DNA from: Candidatus Bipolaricaulota bacterium
GTDB lineage: Bacteria; Bipolaricaulota; Bipolaricaulia; UBA7950; UBA9294
NCBI GenBank assembly: GCA_030611415.1
Contig: JAUWPW010000006.1
Span: forward strand, 1-47,897
Length of the DNA: 47,897 nucleotides
Reading direction: 5' to 3'
In this document: positions 10,285 through 21,800 of the stretch, in pieces
How positions within the stretch are numbered: position 1 is the first letter of the stretch
How the letters are laid out: every line of letters begins with the position of its first letter
Program-made: the position numbers and the translations under genes
Notes under the pieces: model-generated
Seen by the model: only the letters and a program-made list of their open reading frames with translations
What the model was told of the DNA's origin: nothing
The model's database searches: none

Positions 10285-11133
10285 ATGAGAATTCTAACCT
10301 ATTCAAAGGGCCTTTACTCAACTTGGCTTTACTACAGCGCCGACCGCATCTTGTTTGATGCCGGCGAGGGAGCAAGCTCCATACTAGGCAACAAGACATT
10401 TGCTATTAAGCGGATCTTTCTGTCCCACGGGCATGCTGACCACACCGCCGGGCTGTTGTCCCTTGTTAACATACGCAATAATGCAATGGGAGACAAGGAA
10501 AAGAAACTCACAATTTACTATCCAAAGGGGAACTATCTCATCTCTGAGATGATCGCCTTCCTGGCGCGAACCAATCGACACCTAAACTACATCTTGGAGT
10601 GGGTTCCACTTACCGCAGGGGATACAGTGGAACTTCTTGCAGGGCAGTTGCCACGGTATGTCGAGACCTTTCCTACAGTACATGTGCACAACGAGGTCTC
10701 TCTAGGTTACAACATTGTAGAGGTTCGTCATCGCTTAAAGCGGAATCTTGTTGGTCTCTCACAAGAAGAGATTGTTAATTTGGTGCAAAAAGAAGGCAAA
10801 CAAAGGATTACAGAAACTTACCACCAACGTTTGTTTTCCTACGGCGGGGACTCAGTTGCGATAAAACCTGCTTACATACAGAATACTGAGGTCCTCTGCC
10901 ATGATACCACCTTCCTTGATGAACAGGATCGGAAAGCATACAAACACGCTACGCTAGCTGAGGCTATCGCTACAGCGAGAGCAGCATGTGTAAAGAAAGA
11001 GCTGATCTGTTTTCATATATCCAGTCGTTACAAGGAAAAAGCAAGAGAGATCGCAGCAGCAAGTGGACGTTACTCTGAGTTAGAGTTCAAGGTAATCCTT
11101 GTTCCACCAGGTCGGATTTTCAGCATTGCTTAG
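10285..11133 (+). CDS. MBL-fold hydrolase, ribonuclease Z-like
   Basis: FLSHGHADHTAGLLSL, LCHDTTFLDEQDRKAYKHATLAEA, CFHISSRY. Confidence 0.82.
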   Translation: MRILTYSKGLYSTWLYYSADRILFDAGEGASSILGNKTFAIKRIFLSHGHADHTAGLLSLVNIRNNAMGDKEKKLTIYYPKGNYLISEMIAFLARTNRHLNYILEWVPLTAGDTVELLAGQLPRYVETFPTVHVHNEVSLGYNIVEVRHRLKRNLVGLSQEEIVNLVQKEGKQRITETYHQRLFSYGGDSVAIKPAYIQNTEVLCHDTTFLDEQDRKAYKHATLAEAIATARAACVKKELICFHISSRYKEKAREIAAASGRYSELEFKVILVPPGRIFSIA

Positions 11134-11210
11134 CGCCATTTGCCAGTTGAAAGATACCTGCTGCCTTTGGTAGCATTGTCATAGTACTTATCACTACAAA
11201 GGGAGGAATC

Positions 11211-12524
11211 ATGATTAGCCGTCACTTCGTTCGTATCCAGACTGAACTACCCGGACCAAGATCAGCCGCAGTATTCTCCACCAAGGAACGTTATGTAGCC
11301 TCTCCTCTCACTACCTATGCACCATTTATTATCAAGAAGAGCAAAGGCGCAATAGTTGAAGACCTTGATGGGAACACATTCCTTGATTTTTCCGGCGGTT
11401 GGGGTTGCCTTAACGTTGGACAATGCAATACCCGAGTCGTGGCCGCGCTCAAGGACCAAATCGATCAGTACTTGCACACGGATTTCACTTCTGTGCCCTA
11501 CCAGCCAATGATTGAACTGTCACAACTGCTGTGTGAGCGCATTCCTGGAAGTGGGGCAAAGAAAGCTGCTTTTTTCAACAGCGGGGCAGAAGCTGTAGAA
11601 AATGCAGTAAAGCTCGCTCGTACCTATACAAAGCGAAAGGCGGTCCTCGTGTTTGAGAATGCCTTTCACGGAAGGACATTGTTGACAATGACAATGACAC
11701 ACAAAGCCAAACCGTACAAATATGGATTTGGCCCTTTTGCTTCCGACGTCTATCGTCTCCCTTATCCTAACCTCTACCGTTCTACTATTAAGGAAACGGA
11801 TATCGAGCGGGCACTCCTCGCCATGGTCGATCCTTCAGAAGTAGCGGCAATGGTTGTTGAGCCAATTATCGGCGAAGGAGGATTCCTTGTGCCTCCTCAA
11901 TGGTTCCTGCCCGCGATGCGAAGACTGGCTGATCGTTATGGATTTGTTCTTGTGTTTGATGAAATACAATCCGGCATCGGCCGCACTGGGAAGTTCTTCG
12001 CTTATGAACACTTCGATGTCTCTCCTGACCTTATCTGTGTTGCCAAGTCACTTGGATCGGGACTACCTCTTTCCGGTGTAGTAGGAAAGGCAGAGATCAT
12101 GGATTCACCGGTTGGGGGTGGAATTGGTGGGACCTATGCTGGAAACCCGCTTGCTTGCCGTGCTGCAATCGAGGTGATCAAGTCATTCAATGAAACTGAT
12201 CTCCTTGAGCAAGCAACTCATGTTGGGGAAAGAATTAAACAAAGATTCAACCTGCTTAAACAGCGCTATGATATTGTGGGAGACGTACGCGGCCTAGGAG
12301 CAATGATGGCAATGGAGTTGGTCAGGAACCAAGAGACTAAAGATCCTGCTCCTGACGAAACTGCAAAGATCACTAGAGAAGCGCTATATAATGGGGCTAT
12401 CTTTCCTACAGCGGGCTTGTACGGAAACGTCATCCGTGTCTTAACATCACTCGTTATCACCGATGAACAGATCGATGAGGGAATGGACATCCTTGCAGAA
12501 GCTTTTGAGAAGCTGGTTGGCTAG
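11211..12524 (+). CDS. Class III aminotransferase (4-aminobutyrate aminotransferase-like)
   Basis: NSGAEAVENAVKLARTYTKRKAVLVFENAFHGRTLLTMTMT, FDEIQSGIGRTGKFFAYEHFDVSPDLICVAKSLGSGLPLSGV; SD aaagggagg. Confidence 0.93.
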   Translation: MISRHFVRIQTELPGPRSAAVFSTKERYVASPLTTYAPFIIKKSKGAIVEDLDGNTFLDFSGGWGCLNVGQCNTRVVAALKDQIDQYLHTDFTSVPYQPMIELSQLLCERIPGSGAKKAAFFNSGAEAVENAVKLARTYTKRKAVLVFENAFHGRTLLTMTMTHKAKPYKYGFGPFASDVYRLPYPNLYRSTIKETDIERALLAMVDPSEVAAMVVEPIIGEGGFLVPPQWFLPAMRRLADRYGFVLVFDEIQSGIGRTGKFFAYEHFDVSPDLICVAKSLGSGLPLSGVVGKAEIMDSPVGGGIGGTYAGNPLACRAAIEVIKSFNETDLLEQATHVGERIKQRFNLLKQRYDIVGDVRGLGAMMAMELVRNQETKDPAPDETAKITREALYNGAIFPTAGLYGNVIRVLTSLVITDEQIDEGMDILAEAFEKLVG

Positions 12525-13750
12525 ACAACGGGTTCGTTGTGTCTGCCTACTATTTGAAATCCGATAGCAGCGACAACAGCAATTGCCGCAACTACTCCCC
12601 ATAGAAGTTGAGGGGCAGTGCTTCCATAGGCGTCGATCAGTACACCGCCAATAAATGGACCAGCGGACCAGCCGAATGCCTCGGCGACTCCAAAAAACCC
12701 CATGTAACGCCCCATCTTGTGCTTGGGGGCCATGTTTGCCACAGCGGTAGTAGCACTCGGAGAAAAGACTACTTCTCCTAATGAGATCACAATCATCGAA
12801 CCAAGAAGAAAGGAAAACGAGGGAACAATTCCCACGGAGAAGTAGCCAGCAGCAAAGAGGATAGCCCCTAGTACAAGGGCGCGCCGCATTCCCAGCCGGC
12901 CGCCAAGCAATGCTGCCGGCCACTGAAACAAAACAACAACAACGCCGTTTAAGGTGTACAAGAAACCAAGCTGTACATCGCTTATCCCAATGAATTCCGT
13001 TGAGAAAACCGACAGCGTGCTCGCAAACTGCCCCATTACTAAGAAAAGAATCAAGCTGAATGAACAAAAGACCAGAAATGTCTTGTCGCGTCCTACATCG
13101 AGCGCTCTCCTCAGTGCAAAGCGTTCCTGCTCGCGTACGTGAATTGACTCTGTGGCAAATAAGATAATGATTATTAGGCCAATTAAGCTTGCTGCAGCTG
13201 TAACCAGGAAAAGAGACCAATAGGATATGGTGACTAAGAAACCCCCAATAGATGGGCCAAGAGCCCAACCAGCGTTACTGCCAATTCGCAGCACTCCAAA
13301 CGCCTCCACTCGCCGCTCAGGACTAACGATATCAGCAACCATTGCGCTTATTCCAGGCTGGGTCAGTGCTCCAACAAAGCGAATCAAGAGGAAAACAAGA
13401 GCAACGGTAAGATAAGATGCGTGGATGTAAATCGCATACGCCATCAGAAGGAAAAGTCCTGTGCGCACCGCCATTGTGCACGAAATGAGTCGCTTACGAC
13501 CGAATCGATCTGCAAGTTCTCCCCCGGTGATCCTTCCCGCTGAACTAACCAAGGCAGATGCAAGCATAATCGTCCCCACACCTTTCATTGATATCCCTAA
13601 CTCTCGGTAAAGATAAAGACTGACAAATGGCATTGCCACGCCGAAACCAGCGGATACGATTAGACGAGCAGCAAACAAAACCCACAAGCGGTTATCGTAG
13701 CGGTCAAGAACCGCGGTAAGTTGAATCAGTAAGCGATTCCACAATCGCAT
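12521..13750 (-). CDS. MFS transporter
   Basis: 12-TM-like; GGELADRFGRKRLIS loop motif, second-half repeat. Confidence 0.9.
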   Translation of the reverse strand: MRLWNRLLIQLTAVLDRYDNRLWVLFAARLIVSAGFGVAMPFVSLYLYRELGISMKGVGTIMLASALVSSAGRITGGELADRFGRKRLISCTMAVRTGLFLLMAYAIYIHASYLTVALVFLLIRFVGALTQPGISAMVADIVSPERRVEAFGVLRIGSNAGWALGPSIGGFLVTISYWSLFLVTAAASLIGLIIIILFATESIHVREQERFALRRALDVGRDKTFLVFCSFSLILFLVMGQFASTLSVFSTEFIGISDVQLGFLYTLNGVVVVLFQWPAALLGGRLGMRRALVLGAILFAAGYFSVGIVPSFSFLLGSMIVISLGEVVFSPSATTAVANMAPKHKMGRYMGFFGVAEAFGWSAGPFIGGVLIDAYGSTAPQLLWGVVAAIAVVAAIGFQIVGRHNEPVV

Positions 13751-13755
13751 ATCAG

Positions 13756-14466
13756 TTAGCCTTCCACCAAACGAAACAAGAACACAAGCAATGGCGCTAT
13801 TGCCAAAGCGGGAAGTAGATTTCCCGCCTTGACATCACGCAGATCGAGTAGCTTGAGCGAAAGTGCGATAAGGACTACCCCTCCTGCTGCGTTAACCTCC
13901 GCCAGGAATAGTGATTCAGAGAACGAGAAGCTGATGGAAGCTTCACTTGCAACGCGCGCAATCAAGCTGATTCCACCTTGATAGACGAAGACAATCACGC
14001 TAGAGAAAAGCACTCCCGGGCCAAGCCCAGAGGCAAGTATCATCGCAGAGACCCCATCCATTACTGCCTTTAGACCGAGAATATGCCAATCTCCATATAG
14101 GCCATCACGCAATGCCCCAAGGATTGCCATAGGTCCAACACAAAACAGCAGGCTTGCACTAACTAACCCCTGCGAAATCGCACTGTCGCTCCAGCGAGGG
14201 AACCGACGTGTCAGGCTTTCCCCTAGATGCATAAGCCTCTGTTCAATCCGAATTCTTGTCCCGATCGCTCCACCAAGGAGAAGGGAAAGCAGAAGAATAA
14301 GAATGTTGTGTGTTTCGATCGCTAGTTGTACTCCCAGAACCAAAGTCACAAGTCCAATCACCATGGTAACAAGCTGATTTATTTCCCGAGAGACTCTCTT
14401 CTTAGCAAACAAACCAACAATACTTCCAATAAGAATAGTTCCCACATTTATCCAGGTTCCGATCAT
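13756..14466 (-). CDS. DUF554 membrane protein
   Basis: MIGTWINVGTILIGSIVGLFAKKRV, GLVTLVLGVQLAI, CVGPMAILGALRDGLYGD. Confidence 0.9.
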   Translation of the reverse strand: MIGTWINVGTILIGSIVGLFAKKRVSREINQLVTMVIGLVTLVLGVQLAIETHNILILLLSLLLGGAIGTRIRIEQRLMHLGESLTRRFPRWSDSAISQGLVSASLLFCVGPMAILGALRDGLYGDWHILGLKAVMDGVSAMILASGLGPGVLFSSVIVFVYQGGISLIARVASEASISFSFSESLFLAEVNAAGGVVLIALSLKLLDLRDVKAGNLLPALAIAPLLVFLFRLVEG

Positions 14467-14582
14467 ACAACAGATCCTACCCTTATAAAGAGAAAGTCAC
14501 AACCAGTAGACATTTGTCACTCACAGGAAAGAAGAGCAGGATTGTCATCTTTGCTACAGTTGTTATAGAGTGATTTCGGGTG

Positions 14583-15698
14583 ATGTACATGAAGAGGAGA
14601 ATACACAGATTCATCTGTTTTCTTATTGTGCTCGCCTTCAGTGGCTCTGCCTGGGGTATGTCGCTCTGCGACTATCGCTCTCCTGAGAGCACAATATCCA
14701 ATGTTGGGATGAGCTTCCTGTATCGTTACTGTAACGGTTCAGCTGAACAGGATATCAACCGCGGACAACTGAGGCTCAACTACAACCGGTTGTTTAACTC
14801 ACCAAACTTTGGATATGAACTGTCTACGCATAACAACATGACAATCTCAGCACTGAATCTATACTCCTTTTCAGCCATGGCAACCGGAAATCTACAGTAC
14901 TATTTTTCCCCCGAGGCAGCGTATTTCGGCTTTGCTGGCACCGAAATTGAGAGCTCCTCCGATCCCAAATACAAGGCTATTGGACTGTTCGTAAGTCTTG
15001 GAATTGGTTACGGGCGATTCACAGACGTGACTCCCATGGTGAGAGCAATGCAGATCGAGTCTTACTTGATAGGAGCAGAATGCATATCTGGGCCTCTACA
15101 CGAGATTGATCTGCAATCCATTGCCTACGAAATCGACAACATCAACACCTATGAAAGCCTTGCCGATATTCTAGATGTATTACAAGGAATCATAGAGGGA
15201 ACCAGGCTCATTAGAATAGGTGGTCTTGGTCCATTAGATCTTTATGAGATGGCAAGAATCATTGAGAAGGGTCGCCGAACACGTTATTGCGGAGGAAACA
15301 TTAAGCTAGGGCTGGGCTACGAAATTATCGACCCTTACCAAGCGTCAAACGACATCTTGGGAACGGCAGCGTTCAACTATGCTTTTGCTTCCACTCCAAA
15401 GTCACAGCTTCTCGTGCAAGGAAGTGCCTCTAGTTCCTACGACATTTTGAATGCCTACCAATTGAGACTTGGCTTCGGATATGACTACGATTTCACAGAC
15501 ATGATTACCCTATCTGCTTCCTATTCCTTCTCCAGACAGGTAAGAGACGGTGATCTCATCAATACTCATGACCTGTCCCTGGATCTTGCAATAACACCAT
15601 CCGTACCAGGCATGAGCATCACATTAGAAGTAGGCCTAACGCAGGATCCAAACTGGGTTACAGATGTTACACTCTTTATGAGTATGGACTTCCTATAA
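14583..15698 (+). CDS. Putative outer-membrane beta-barrel protein, unknown family
   Basis: Signal peptide (KRRIHRFICFLIVLAFSGSAWG), alternating aromatic/polar strands in the C-terminal half, C-terminal ...LFMSMDFL; the GTG at 14580 is an alternative start. Confidence 0.6.
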   Translation: MYMKRRIHRFICFLIVLAFSGSAWGMSLCDYRSPESTISNVGMSFLYRYCNGSAEQDINRGQLRLNYNRLFNSPNFGYELSTHNNMTISALNLYSFSAMATGNLQYYFSPEAAYFGFAGTEIESSSDPKYKAIGLFVSLGIGYGRFTDVTPMVRAMQIESYLIGAECISGPLHEIDLQSIAYEIDNINTYESLADILDVLQGIIEGTRLIRIGGLGPLDLYEMARIIEKGRRTRYCGGNIKLGLGYEIIDPYQASNDILGTAAFNYAFASTPKSQLLVQGSASSSYDILNAYQLRLGFGYDYDFTDMITLSASYSFSRQVRDGDLINTHDLSLDLAITPSVPGMSITLEVGLTQDPNWVTDVTLFMSMDFL

Positions 15699-15780
15699 GG
15701 TTCTTCGCTACTTGACCTGCCTGTCCGATTGGCCAGGCGGGTGTGGGTCAATAACGACGAACGTCTAATAATAGACTGCG

Positions 15781-16434
15781 TTAATCCGAATATGATAGCG
15801 ACGCAATTACATCTTGCATTAACTTATCAAACAAGAGTTCCTTAGCCTCTGCAAGTGGGAAATACTGTGCTTCAGCAATCTCATCTGGATCAGGACTTAG
15901 TTTCCCAGAGACAGAGATCTGATAGAAGACCATGATCCAGTGGAGCTGGCTTCTAATCCCTAGCTTGGCCTTTACGCAAAAGAGCCGTTCAATTTGTGCT
16001 ACCACTCCAAGTTCTTCTCCAAACTCGCGGACAAGGCCTTGTTCTGGGGTCTCTCCAAACCGAAGGAATCCACCTGGAAGCGACCAAACCCCTTTGGTTA
16101 AACCCCTACTACCTTTCACTAGCAGTATGTCCCCTTCCTTGCTATTGATACCTTCTACCACTACTCGCGGCATCCCCGCATACACTGCCTCACGCACCAG
16201 CGTGGTAATATTGGAAAGCAGGACGATTTCATCCTTACCCAACCACTTGTGGGGGTGTCTATCCAGTTCGGGCACACAGAAAAGAACAGGTGAACTTGTA
16301 GCAAGTGAGCCTATCTGTTCCAGTTTGAACGGGATCTCCCCTTCTTGAGGCAGATCAAGAAGTCCATTTCGCTCAGTAAGAAACACTTTCCCATCACTTT
16401 CTATATAGTAACGCATCATTTCCTCTCCGCTCAT
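15781..16434 (-). CDS. NUDIX hydrolase
   Basis: GGFLRFGETPEQGLVREFGEELGV matches the Nudix box. Confidence 0.9.
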   Translation of the reverse strand: MSGEEMMRYYIESDGKVFLTERNGLLDLPQEGEIPFKLEQIGSLATSSPVLFCVPELDRHPHKWLGKDEIVLLSNITTLVREAVYAGMPRVVVEGINSKEGDILLVKGSRGLTKGVWSLPGGFLRFGETPEQGLVREFGEELGVVAQIERLFCVKAKLGIRSQLHWIMVFYQISVSGKLSPDPDEIAEAQYFPLAEAKELLFDKLMQDVIASLSYSD

Positions 16435-16585
16435 TATACGTTTGCAGCTCTACAATATCAGGGTTGCGTTCAAGATACCAATATGGATAATTGCATACTT
16501 GTGACAGACAAGAAAAGAAGGAAAGCTTAAGAGATGTCCTACAAGAAAACGAGATACTCTAGAATTAGTATCTGAAAAGGATTTT

Positions 16586-17080
16586 ATGCCGCACTCTGAT
16601 TCCTCAATAACTGGCGTATCCAATGAAGTAGACAGACTACTGCATCTCTTTGCCCCCTTTCCCGCAAGTGTTATCCCTCTCTTGCAAGAGATTCAAGGCC
16701 ACTATGGATACATCTCGGAAACGAACTTGACACGTGTAGCTACGTATGCTCACGCTCCTAAGAGTACGGTATACAGCGTTGCTACCTTTTATTCGCAATT
16801 TCGTCTTACTCGCCCTGGGAAATACTTGATACGCATTTGTCAGGGAACAGCCTGTCACGTGCTTGGAGCAAATTCCATTTGTGAACATCTTGAGGAGCAG
16901 CTAGGGGTCAAAGTGGGTGAGACAACAGGCGACGGTTTGTTTACCCTGGAAAGTGTCCGTTGTCTTGGCTGTTGTAGTCTGGCTCCAGTAATGATGATCC
17001 GCGATGAAGCATACGGTCGCTTGACCAGAGGAAGAGTTGACGCAATTATCGATGCCTACCGCAATAGGGCAGAGAAATGA
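16586..17080 (+). CDS. NuoE/HymA/HndA-like [2Fe-2S] thioredoxin-fold subunit
   Basis: CQGTACHVLGA...CLGCCSLAP cysteine pattern, ATFYSQFRLTRPGKY. Confidence 0.94.
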   Translation: MPHSDSSITGVSNEVDRLLHLFAPFPASVIPLLQEIQGHYGYISETNLTRVATYAHAPKSTVYSVATFYSQFRLTRPGKYLIRICQGTACHVLGANSICEHLEEQLGVKVGETTGDGLFTLESVRCLGCCSLAPVMMIRDEAYGRLTRGRVDAIIDAYRNRAEK

Positions 17081-18834
17081 GCCGTGTGACCGAAGTGTGG
17101 GTAGGTCTTGCAACATGCGGAGTCGCTGCAGGGGCGGAGCTGGTCTACTCTACATTTGAGTCATCATTGGCGAAACACAACCTACCGGTGACCATGAAAC
17201 GGGTTGGATGCATCGGAATGTGTTACAACGAACCGTTGGTAGATGTCGTAACAGCAGATGAAAACCGCTTTACCTATGGACACGTGTGCCCAGAAGATGT
17301 AGAGCGTATCGTGACCGAACACATACTAAACGGTCAACCAGTAAATGAGTTACTTATTCCGGCTGATGGTTTCTTCGAGCACCAAGTTCGCATTGTTCTC
17401 GAAAACTGTGGATTGATTGACCCCGAAGTACTAGAGGAGTATCAAAGACACGATGGCTATAAGGCACTTCAAAGAGTCCTGTCAGAGCTAACGCCAGCCG
17501 AAGTAATTGAAGAGATCAAATCATCTGGCCTGCGCGGCCGCGGCGGAGCGGGATTCCCTACCGGCGTCAAGTGGGGTTTTGCTGCTCGCGAGCCTGGACC
17601 AGAGAAGTTCCTTGTCTGTAATGCCGATGAAGGAGACCCTGGTGCATTCATGGATCGCAGTGTTCTTGAAGGTGATCCCCATCGCGTGATTGAGGGAATG
17701 ATCATTGCTGCCTATGCAATTGGCGCTCCACATGGATATATCTACGTGCGTGCTGAATATCCCATGGCGATCAAGAGACTGAAGAAGGCAATTGCCGCAG
17801 CCGACCAAGCTGGCTTCTTAGGAGAGAACATCCTCGGAAGCGATTTTTCATTTGAAATCAAGATAAAAACAGGCGCAGGGGCTTTTGTGTGCGGAGAAGA
17901 AACTGCGCTGATCGCCTCCATCGAGGGAAAGAGAGGAACACCCCGACGGCGCCCCCCTTATCCGGCTGTTTCTGGGTTGTGGGGAAGGCCAACCAATATT
18001 AACAACGTAGAAACCCTGGCAAACATCCCCTGGATTATTCGCCACGGAGCAAAGGAATTCGCACACTATGGAACCGAAGACAGTAGAGGGACGAAGGTCT
18101 TCGCTCTTGCGGGCAAGATAAATCATAGCGGTTTGATCGAAGTTCCAATGGGAATGTCCATCAAGGAGATTGTGTTTGATATCGGAGGCGGACTCCGAGA
18201 GAACAAAAAATTCAAGGCCGTGCAAATCGGTGGGCCATCAGGTGGATGCATACCAGCAAAACTTGCCGATGTCCCGGTAGACTACAAATCAATTACACAA
18301 ACCGGTGCAATCATGGGCTCTGGCGGGCTAATCGTGCTTGATGAAGACACGTGCATGGTAGATATTACTCGATTCTTTCTTGACTTCACGCAGAAAGAAT
18401 CCTGTGGAAAGTGCACCTTTTGCCGCATAGGAACAAAACGAATGCTGGAAACATTGACTCGTATCTGCGACGGAAAAGGAGTGCCCGAGGATGTTGCCAA
18501 CCTCATAGAGTTGGCTAACAAAGTCAAGGCCTACTCGTTGTGTGGACTTGGCCAAACCGCTCCGAACCCCGTACTCACCACCACTAAGTACTTCCGCAAT
18601 GAGTATGACACTCACATCATCGACAAATCGTGCCAGGCACACGTGTGCAAGGCTTTGATCCACTATGAGATCGATCCATCTGCATGCAAGAATTGCAGGT
18701 TATGTACAAAGCAATGTCCGGCACAGGCTATTTCTCAGGGAGAAGGGGACCACCAAGAAATTGATCAATCCGTCTGTATCAAGTGTGGCCAGTGCTATGA
18801 AGTGTGCCCATTTGGAGCAATCACCATTCAATAA
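17077..18834 (+). CDS. NuoF/HymB/HndC-like FMN and NADH-binding subunit with C-terminal 2x[4Fe-4S]
   Basis: GLRGRGGAGFPTGVKW, CNADEGDPGAFMDR, ESCGKCTFCRIGTKRM, two CxxCxxC...C ferredoxin motifs at the C-terminus; ATGA overlap with the upstream gene. Confidence 0.95.
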   Translation: MSRVTEVWVGLATCGVAAGAELVYSTFESSLAKHNLPVTMKRVGCIGMCYNEPLVDVVTADENRFTYGHVCPEDVERIVTEHILNGQPVNELLIPADGFFEHQVRIVLENCGLIDPEVLEEYQRHDGYKALQRVLSELTPAEVIEEIKSSGLRGRGGAGFPTGVKWGFAAREPGPEKFLVCNADEGDPGAFMDRSVLEGDPHRVIEGMIIAAYAIGAPHGYIYVRAEYPMAIKRLKKAIAAADQAGFLGENILGSDFSFEIKIKTGAGAFVCGEETALIASIEGKRGTPRRRPPYPAVSGLWGRPTNINNVETLANIPWIIRHGAKEFAHYGTEDSRGTKVFALAGKINHSGLIEVPMGMSIKEIVFDIGGGLRENKKFKAVQIGGPSGGCIPAKLADVPVDYKSITQTGAIMGSGGLIVLDEDTCMVDITRFFLDFTQKESCGKCTFCRIGTKRMLETLTRICDGKGVPEDVANLIELANKVKAYSLCGLGQTAPNPVLTTTKYFRNEYDTHIIDKSCQAHVCKALIHYEIDPSACKNCRLCTKQCPAQAISQGEGDHQEIDQSVCIKCGQCYEVCPFGAITIQ

Positions 18835-18846
18835 GAAGGGAATCAT

Positions 18847-21800
18847 ATGCTCTCAGTTACGATAAATGAAAGGAATGTGTGCGGGTTCAAGGATGAGACA
18901 ATCCTTGAGTTAGCGCGTCGTATCCAGATTGATATCCCTGCTTTATGCGCTGAAGAGCGGCTTGAGCCATTTGACTCCTGTGGGATCTGTGTCGTTGAAG
19001 TAGAAGGAATGGGAGTTGTTACATCTTGCTCCACCCCAATCAAAGACGGTATGATTATCCATACCCATAGCAAGGCAGCGGAGGAAGTTAGGCGAACGGC
19101 ATTAGAGCTGCTCTTGAGTAACCATTGGGGAGATTGCATCGCCCCATGCCAGCTCGCCTGCCCAGCACACACTGACTGCCAAGGCTATGTAAGCCTAACA
19201 GGAAATGGACTGTTTTTTGAAGCTCTTCAATTACTCTACGAAAAACTTCCTTTTCCTGCATCCTTTGGCAGGATCTGTCCTGCTCCGTGCGAGGATGCTT
19301 GCCGTCGTCAAATAGCCGATGATCCCTTACAAATCCGCTATATCAAGCGATTCTTAGGAGACAAGGAATTCGACTATATCCCCAAGGTTAGCAAGGATAC
19401 GGGGTACAGTATTGCCATCGTAGGCGGTGGGCCCGCAGGGCTGTCTGCTGCCTACTTCCTCAGGCGAAACGGACATGCTACTGTAGTGTTTGATGCCATG
19501 CCCAAGATGGGAGGGATGCTCCGCTACGGCATACCTGACTTTCGCCTCCCCCAAAAAGTGCTCGACCGCGAGATTACAGTTCTACAGAGGATGGGAATCG
19601 AGTTTCGAAATGACATGCACCTAGGAAAAGAACTTTCACTGGCTGCCCTGGAGCGAGACTTCGATGCCATATTTCTCGGCCTTGGGGCATGGGGAGCACG
19701 TAGTCTCGCTATCACAGGCAAGGATCATCCAGCTGTCTTCCAAGGGATTGACTTACTACGAACGGTTAATGAGGGAAACAAAACGCCTCTGCCTGATCAC
19801 GTCGCTGTAATTGGAGGCGGAAATACCGCCATGGATGCGGCACGATCGGCGCTTCGCCTTGGGGCACAAGTAACAGTCCTCTATCGGAGAAGCCGCGAGC
19901 AAATGCCAGCTCTTCCAAGGGAGATTGTCGAGGTCGAAGAAGAAGGAGCTGTCTTTCAGTTTCTCACTCAGCCAGTTGAGTTCATCAGCAATGGTAGTCT
20001 CCTCTCCGGAGTGAAGTGTATCAAGATGAAGCTCGGTGCCCCCGACGCTCAGGGACGTGCCAGACCGATTCAGATTGACGGCTCCGAATTCGTCGTGCCT
20101 GTCAAAGCAGTGATCCTTGCCGTAGGACAGTTAGTAGATACAACGTGTCTAGTCCAGTCGCCAGTGGATACCGATCAACACGGTCGGATTATAATCGACG
20201 AGGGAACCGGACAAACTTCTCATAAGAAGATATTTGCCGGTGGGGATGTAGTAACAGGTCCCGGATTTGCTGTCGAAGCGGTAGGCGCTGCACACCAAGC
20301 AGCTGATGCAATTGAGCGTTACCTACTCAAAGAAAACACCACCCCATCATTTATCTATACCAACGAAAAGATCGATGTAACAGAGGCGGATCTAGGAGAT
20401 GTGCTCCGAGTCCCACGGATACCCGCGTACGTACACCCCCCGGCAGAACGCATCCACGATTTCAGCGAGCACGAAACAAACTTCACCGATGAACAGGCCG
20501 AGAAAGAAGGGAAGCGATGCTTAGGCTGTGGATGTCTGGCTTTTAACCACTGCCTGTTGCGAGACTATGCAACGATGGCTCATGCCTCACAAGACACGTA
20601 CAAGGGCGAGCTATCGCGTAAACTTCCAGATAACAGGCATCCGTTCATCATCCGTGACCCTGGTAAATGCATCGCCTGTGGGCGGTGTGTACGTGTCTGC
20701 GGCGATATTTGCGGTATTCACGCCATCGACTTTGTTGGGCGTGGAATTGACGCCGAGATAGAAGCTCCATTTGATCATCCCTGGCAGGAATCCAGCTGCA
20801 TCTCCTGTGGTGCATGCGTTGACGCGTGTCCCACCGGAACATTGGAAGACAGAACAGCACTCGAGAAACAGCTACCGATTCAATTAATAGAGACAAATTC
20901 AACGTGTTGCCTGTGCAGCCTTGGCTGTGAGATCAAAGTGGGGAACCTGAACGACAACTACATGAGAACACTCCCTGCAAAAGAGGGGGCCATTCTTTGC
21001 GCCAAGGGGCGCTACGGGTGGCATAAACTGGTCTCAGAACCGCGAATAACTCACCCTCTCATTCGGACGAAAGAAGGCCTTATCAAGGTATCATGGGATG
21101 AAGCGTTCAATCATATCAAGGAATCGCTCACCAGTGGAGGGTCAGCGACAACCGTAATCGGCGCAGGACATTTGACGAACGAAGAGGCCTACCTTATCGC
21201 TCGGTTGGCACGCGAGGGGTTAGATACGGATCTTCTCACAATTGAAGAGCTTAGTGATGACAAGGGAGTCAGGCTACCGGCACGTGCTATCACTTCTACT
21301 GATGCTATCGCTACAGCTGATCTGATCTTCGTTCTTGGTCCTAGATCTCCATACGAAGGGTTTGTTCTCGACCTGAAGGTCCGTGCAGCTCAGAGGGCCG
21401 GCGCAACTGTAGTTAGCCTTCAAGGGAGACTGGGCGATGCCGACATCGTAATCGATGATAGCGACCCAAAATCAATCATTGAACAACTTACTGAGCCGGC
21501 AGAGAACAAAACGCATGATGGGCTTACATCACTTCGCGAACATATCGCCCTTGCCAAAAACCCCTTGCTTGTAATTGAAGAACGAATGATCGGCCAAGAG
21601 ACTGCACGCGCTATCCTCGGCCTTGTCAAGGACAAACCATCCTACAAAATCGTGCTACTTCGTGGGCTAGCAAATCTGAATGGTCTTATGCAACTTGGGT
21701 TCCGGGCAGTAAACGAGTCCTCATCTGACCAGCTTTCCACGTGTTTTGTCTTTGGTGCCAACCCTGGCAAAGATCCCATCTATGCCAGTAAATTGGAACA

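Noticed and set aside
12447-13268. 273-aa minus-strand ORF
   Set aside because: Shifted-frame shadow of the MFS transporter; Cys/Trp/Arg-rich composition.
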